From the NCBI RefSeq assembly GCF_002343915.1, contig NZ_NETK01000002.1, positions 62,001 to 126,000 on the forward strand: DNA of 64,000 nt, written 5' to 3'. The notes beneath the pieces are model-generated. The model did not search any database, was not told where the DNA came from, and saw only the letters and a program-made list of their open reading frames with translations. The translations under genes and the position numbers were made by a program. Positions 60,590 through 64,000 of this stretch are shown one piece after another. Origin of the DNA: Nannocystis exedens. Its GTDB lineage: Bacteria; Myxococcota_A; Polyangia; Nannocystales; Nannocystaceae. Each line of letters opens with the position of its first letter. The stretch's first letter is position 1.

Positions 60590-61881
60590 GTTCGCAGGTC
60601 CGCAGAGTCGCGGTGGTCGCCGGGGCGCGTACGCCCTTTTGTAAGGCGGGCGGGCAGCTGATCCGCAGCTCGGCCGTGCAGCTCGGCGTGGCGGCAGCCC
60701 GCGAGACGCTGATGCGGGCCCAGATCCGGCCCGAGCGCGTGCAGCAGATCGTGTTCGGCATCGTCTCGCCGCCGGTCGGCGCGCCGAACATCGCCCGCGA
60801 GATCGCGCTCGCCGGGGCGTTCCCCACCGGGGTGCCGGGCTTCACGATCAGCATGGCCTGCATCTCGAGCAACCAGGCGATCGCGTCGGCCGCCGAGTCG
60901 ATCGCGCTCGGCAAGGCCGACGTCGTGCTCGCCGGCGGCGCCGAGGTGCTGAGCGACGTGCCGATCCAGTTCGGCCGCCGCTTCCGCGACGCGCTGTTCG
61001 CCGCCAGCAAGGCCCGCAACGCCAAGGAGCGCCTCAAGGCGTTCCGCGGGGTCAAGCTCGGCGACCTCGCGCCGGTGGCCCCCGCGATCGCCGAGACGTC
61101 GACCGGCCAGACGATGGGCCAGTCGGCCGAGAAGATGGCCAAGGCGTTCGGCATCAAGCGCGAGGACCAGGACAAGTTCGCCGCCCAGAGCCACCACCGC
61201 GCCGGCGAGGCGTGGAAGAACAAGTCGATCTCGTCCCGCATCGCCCCCGTGGCCGTCCCGCGCGGCAAAGAGGTGACGATCGTGACCGCCGACGACCACC
61301 CGCGCCCGGACACGAGCGTGGAGAAGCTGGCGCAGCTGAGGCCGGTGTTCGACCGCGAGCTCGGCTCGGTCACCGCCGGCAACAGCTCGCCGCTGACCGA
61401 CGGCGCGTCGGCGGTGCTGCTGGCCTCGGAAGAGCTGGCCCGCGCCGAGGGCTGGCCGATCCTCGGGCTCCTCCGCGGCTATCAGTTCACCGCCATCGAC
61501 CCGTTCGAGCACCTGCTCATGGGCCCCGTCAGCGCGGTCGCCAGCGTGCTCGACCAGACCGGCCTCGCGCTGTCCGACATCGGCGTGATCGAGATGCACG
61601 AGGCGTTCGCGGCCCAGGTGTTGGCCAACATCCACGGCCTCGGTTCGGCCAAGTACTGCGCCGAGAAGCTCGGCCGCCCGGCCGCGGTCGGCGAGATCGA
61701 TCCGACCTTCATCAACCAGTGGGGCGGCAGCATCAGCCTCGGTCACCCGTTCGGCGCCACCGGCGGCCGCCTGGTGCTCCAGCTGCTCGACCAGATGGCC
61801 CAGAAGTCGGCCCAGTTCGGCCTGATCTCGGCCTGCGCGGCCGGCGGCATGGGCTCGGCGATGATCTTCGAGCGGGTCTAG
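60586..61881 (+). CDS. fadI: 3-ketoacyl-CoA thiolase
   Basis: 431 residues from ATG 60586, overlapping fadJ by 4 bp. Thiolase motifs: SMACISSNQAIASA (acyl-carrying Cys ~92), GKADVVLAGGAEVLSD, EMHEAFAAQVLAN (His) and SLGHPFGATGGRLVLQ with the final AAGGMGSAMIFE holding the second Cys region. It cleaves 3-ketoacyl-CoA in the last step of beta-oxidation, with the upstream multifunctional subunit. The FadI-type size (~430) fits. Confidence 0.93.
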   Translation: MSSQVRRVAVVAGARTPFCKAGGQLIRSSAVQLGVAAARETLMRAQIRPERVQQIVFGIVSPPVGAPNIAREIALAGAFPTGVPGFTISMACISSNQAIASAAESIALGKADVVLAGGAEVLSDVPIQFGRRFRDALFAASKARNAKERLKAFRGVKLGDLAPVAPAIAETSTGQTMGQSAEKMAKAFGIKREDQDKFAAQSHHRAGEAWKNKSISSRIAPVAVPRGKEVTIVTADDHPRPDTSVEKLAQLRPVFDRELGSVTAGNSSPLTDGASAVLLASEELARAEGWPILGLLRGYQFTAIDPFEHLLMGPVSAVASVLDQTGLALSDIGVIEMHEAFAAQVLANIHGLGSAKYCAEKLGRPAAVGEIDPTFINQWGGSISLGHPFGATGGRLVLQLLDQMAQKSAQFGLISACAAGGMGSAMIFERV

Positions 61882-61902
61882 CGCTCGCTGTCGTTCGCGC
61901 GG

Positions 61903-62038
61903 GCCTCGAGGGTGACCCTCGGGGCCCGTTCGTCGCTCGCGGCTCGGGCGGAGAGCGCCGCTCTCGCGAGCCTCGAGGGTGACCCTCGGGGCCCGTTCGT
62001 CGCTCGCGGCTCCGGCCGGAGAGCGCCGCTCTCGCGCG
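61903..62038. repeat. Two-copy ~67-bp tandem repeat with internal hairpins
   Basis: Units 61903-61969 and 61970-62038 are nearly identical. Each contains CGAGGGTGACCCTCG and GAGAGCGCCGCTCTC, both self-complementary. It lies between convergent genes (fadI and the leftward gene ending 62112), as expected for terminator-like repeats. Several CATGCC/GGCATG and TGTCCC/GGGACA hairpins follow (62041-62108). Confidence 0.75.
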
Positions 62039-62111
62039 TGCCCGATCGGGCATGCCCCAGAGAACATGCCGATCGGGGCATGCGACGGCGGGCATGTCCC
62101 GAGGGACAGCC

Positions 62112-62903
62112 TCACGCGAGCCGGGTGTCGTCGTCGAGGCGGTCGTCGTCGTCGCCGTCGTCGCCGAGGTGCTCGAGGGCGTCGTCGTCCTCCTCCTCGC
62201 GGGCCGCGATCAGCGTCGCGGCGGGGGTGGACTCGACGGCCGCCCGGTAGCGGAGGGGGTCGACGCCGACGCGCTTGATCCGGAACAGGTTGAGGCCGAT
62301 GGCGGCGGTGACCTCGGGGCTGCCGCGGTATTGCAGGCGGCAGTCGCCGGTCGACGAGATCTGGATCGAGCCGCCGAGCTTGCCGAGCTGCTGGAAGCGC
62401 AGCAGCTCGGACGGCTCGCCGCGCAGGGTGACGCCGGCCTCGCCCTCCTCGGAGCCGTAGAACAGCAGGTCGCGGCCCTTGAAGAGCTCGCCGACGACGA
62501 AGTAGCGGAGAAACGGCCAGTCTTCGCGCTCGCGCAGGCCGAGGGCGATCCGGCGCGGGCTCTGGAGGCGCTCGACGTCGAGCTCGGCGACCGAGACGAA
62601 GAAGGAGGCGCGCCGCGACAGGCCGATCCGCAGCTCGGCGGCGGCGTCTCCGACGGCGAGGTCGGCGGCGCCGCCGAAGCCGAGCGCGTCCTCGCTGTGG
62701 TACTGAAATTTTTCGGCGCGGCGACCGCCCGGCTCGCTGACGACGGGCACGCCGAAGTCGGTGGTCAGGTGGCCGACGCGCACGAACACGCCGCCGCGAA
62801 ACACCCCGTAATCGCCGGGCCGCACGTCGAGCAGGGGCGGCCAGACCGCCCGGCAGCGCAGGTGCTTCCGCAGGGAACGGGTGTACTCGCGGGCGATGCT
62901 CAT
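62112..62903 (-). CDS. Hypothetical protein with acidic tail
   Basis: 263 residues from ATG 62903. A mostly beta-strand domain (VWPPLLDVRPGDYGVFRGGV; FVRVGHLTTDFGVPV; LGLREREDWPFLRYFVVGEL; GSIQISSTGDCRLQYRGSPE) is followed by a helical part and a strongly acidic tail (EEEDDDALEHLGDDGDDDD). No signal peptide. It lies 18 bp downstream of the kinase-fold gene in the same direction, so the two probably form an operon. No family is recognised. Confidence 0.65.
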   Translation of the reverse strand: MSIAREYTRSLRKHLRCRAVWPPLLDVRPGDYGVFRGGVFVRVGHLTTDFGVPVVSEPGGRRAEKFQYHSEDALGFGGAADLAVGDAAAELRIGLSRRASFFVSVAELDVERLQSPRRIALGLREREDWPFLRYFVVGELFKGRDLLFYGSEEGEAGVTLRGEPSELLRFQQLGKLGGSIQISSTGDCRLQYRGSPEVTAAIGLNLFRIKRVGVDPLRYRAAVESTPAATLIAAREEEDDDALEHLGDDGDDDDRLDDDTRLA

Positions 62904-62921
62904 CGCTTTACTATGGCACGC

Positions 62922-63944
62922 CTACTCCCAGTCGAGCAGGCTGAGCGAGGCGCGCACGAGTTCGCCCATCGACTCGCAGCGCAGGAAGCGGTCGTCGCGG
63001 TGGTGATGCGCGAGCTCCTGCCGCAGCCGCTGGATGTTCTCGTCCGGCGCGAGGTCGTCGTCGCTCATGGTGTGCAGGAGATCGCCGAGCGCCTCGTGCT
63101 CCGCGCGCGCGCGCAGCCGCAGCAGCGCGTGCTCCTCCTCCTGGTACTGCTTGACCGACTCGTGGGTCATGCACGACATGGCGAGGAAGATGACCGCGTT
63201 GTTCTGCGAGTAGTACTTGGGCATGTACACGTTGCAGCGGCCCTCGTAGCTCTGCTGGTCGAAGTCGATCGCGCGGATCCGGACCATCACCTCGTCGAGG
63301 TCGGGGATGACGTTGACGACGAAGTTGCTCGAGTGCATGTCGCCCAGGAGGCGCACGAAGCAGCGCTCGTTGAACTTGACGAACTCCTTGGCGAGGCGCA
63401 CCGCCTCGATCCGCGAGTCGCCCAGGTGCTCGCGGATGAACTGGTCGCCGGGGATCCCGGCGATGTGCTCCTCGATGAGGGTGACGCCGTCGGTGATGTA
63501 CTGGATCCGGCTCGGCGACAGCAGGTCCTCGAGCTCGAGGCCGTAGAGCCGCGAGGCGTCGGCGTGCTTGACGTAGAAGTAGTCGAAGTTCTCGTTGAGG
63601 GTGTTGAGGATCCGGACGCGGAACGGCTGGGTGTTGCCGTAGGTGCAGACGTCGACGCGATCGGTGATGAGGTGCTGCATCAGCGCCGCGTTGCCCATCA
63701 CCCGCATGTTGGCGTAGGTGCGCACGAGGTCGCGGTGGATCTCCTTGCGCATCGACGGCGGGTACAGCACCGACTGCCACAAGGTGTCGCGCCCGCGCTT
63801 GTCGTAGACCGGGGTGGCGTCGTCGTAGCGCGTGAGATCGGCGTACGAGACCGGCAGCTCGGCGAGCCGGCCGTGACGGCGGAGGTAGCCGCGCAGACCC
63901 TCCTGCACGCGGTAGGGGCGCTTCTTCCGCGAGATCATCGCCAT
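62922..63944 (-). CDS. Protein-kinase-fold phosphotransferase-like protein
   Basis: 340 residues from ATG 63944. The N-terminus is basic; the body is helical with Tyr/Asp-rich segments (TYANMRVMGNAALMQHLITD; FRVRILNTLNENFDYFYVKH). FVRLLGDMHSSNFVVNV is a kinase-like catalytic loop (G-D-x-H-x-x-N) and IRAIDFDQQSYEG the metal-binding DFD. This is the order of aminoglycoside-kinase or HipA-like folds, with the substrate unknown. The N-lobe Lys and Gly loop are not clear. It is probably in an operon with the gene at 62112. Confidence 0.65.
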   Translation of the reverse strand: MAMISRKKRPYRVQEGLRGYLRRHGRLAELPVSYADLTRYDDATPVYDKRGRDTLWQSVLYPPSMRKEIHRDLVRTYANMRVMGNAALMQHLITDRVDVCTYGNTQPFRVRILNTLNENFDYFYVKHADASRLYGLELEDLLSPSRIQYITDGVTLIEEHIAGIPGDQFIREHLGDSRIEAVRLAKEFVKFNERCFVRLLGDMHSSNFVVNVIPDLDEVMVRIRAIDFDQQSYEGRCNVYMPKYYSQNNAVIFLAMSCMTHESVKQYQEEEHALLRLRARAEHEALGDLLHTMSDDDLAPDENIQRLRQELAHHHRDDRFLRCESMGELVRASLSLLDWE

Positions 63945-64000
63945 GCGGCGGCAGGATGACGGCTCGCCGCCGCCGGCGCAAGCAGGGCCGCGGCGCGCCG

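Overview
The window reads as a high-GC chromosome segment from a myxobacterium, most likely Nannocystis-like (Myxococcota). The signs are a secreted protein with a Cys-Gly-Cys, hydrophobic, poly-Arg MYXO-CTERM tail; several lipoproteins with long Thr/Gly/Asp-rich linkers and clustered cysteines; an ADYC-type lipoprotein; and two large Ser/Thr kinases with TPR-like C-termini. These are inferences from family patterns; nothing was searched.

Left chromosomal flank (1-26.06 kb): the end of metG, an excisionase-type HTH protein, a BtuF-like binding protein, a MYXO-CTERM protein, two ABC-F ATPases, a glycine-rich RRM protein, a two-repeat PepSY-like lipoprotein, a GNAT acetyltransferase, apaG, a glutaredoxin / A-type-carrier-like / rhodanese triple fusion, small lipoproteins, an ADYC lipoprotein with a perfect 15-bp repeat, two tandem receptor-like kinases, and a zinc-ribbon/TPR membrane protein. 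Right flank (56.91-64 kb): a PLP enzyme, a fadJ-fadI beta-oxidation pair, a hypothetical protein and a kinase-fold protein. Gaps between chromosomal genes carry a recurring short hairpin family (TGTCC/GGACA, CATGTCC/GGACATG) that I did not find inside the element described next.

Between the flanks lies a 30.9-kb integrated element bounded by 23-bp direct repeats (26040-26062 and 56891-56913). It entered at the first codons of the zinc-ribbon/TPR gene. The element supplies a GTG exactly where the native ATG stood. The native promoter and ATG are left at the far end, driving a 42-codon stub that runs into a terminator. A rightward early block carries two Cys-rich proteins, a tyrosine integrase, a coiled-coil protein, a PP2C phosphatase, a small winged-helix protein, an adenine methyltransferase, a replication-initiator-like gene with five 21-24-bp iterons and an AT-rich patch inside it, a 685-aa ParB-family protein, and small unknowns. 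A leftward block of about 14 kb, mostly with ATGA-type overlaps, looks virion- or envelope-associated: membrane proteins, a Cys-rich protein, a fibre-like beta-repeat protein, a membrane-anchored alpha/beta-hydrolase-like protein with Asp in place of Ser, a lipoprotein, an M23 peptidase, proteins with matching C-terminal membrane tails, an HtrA-PDZ-ChaB fusion, and a serine recombinase. The right end has an HTH gene, an IS3-family insertion, a coiled-coil gene, two tandem J-domain proteins and an unknown gene pair.

The strongest signal is an 11-bp palindrome, GCAACNGTTGC. It occurs exactly 12 times, and three more times with one mismatch, spread from 26.8 to 51.2 kb. I found none in the flanks. 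A KorB-like role for the element's ParB-family protein acting at these sites is a testable idea. I recognise no capsid, portal, terminase, packaging ATPase or conjugation gene, so the element is either a new kind of virus or satellite, or some other mobile system.
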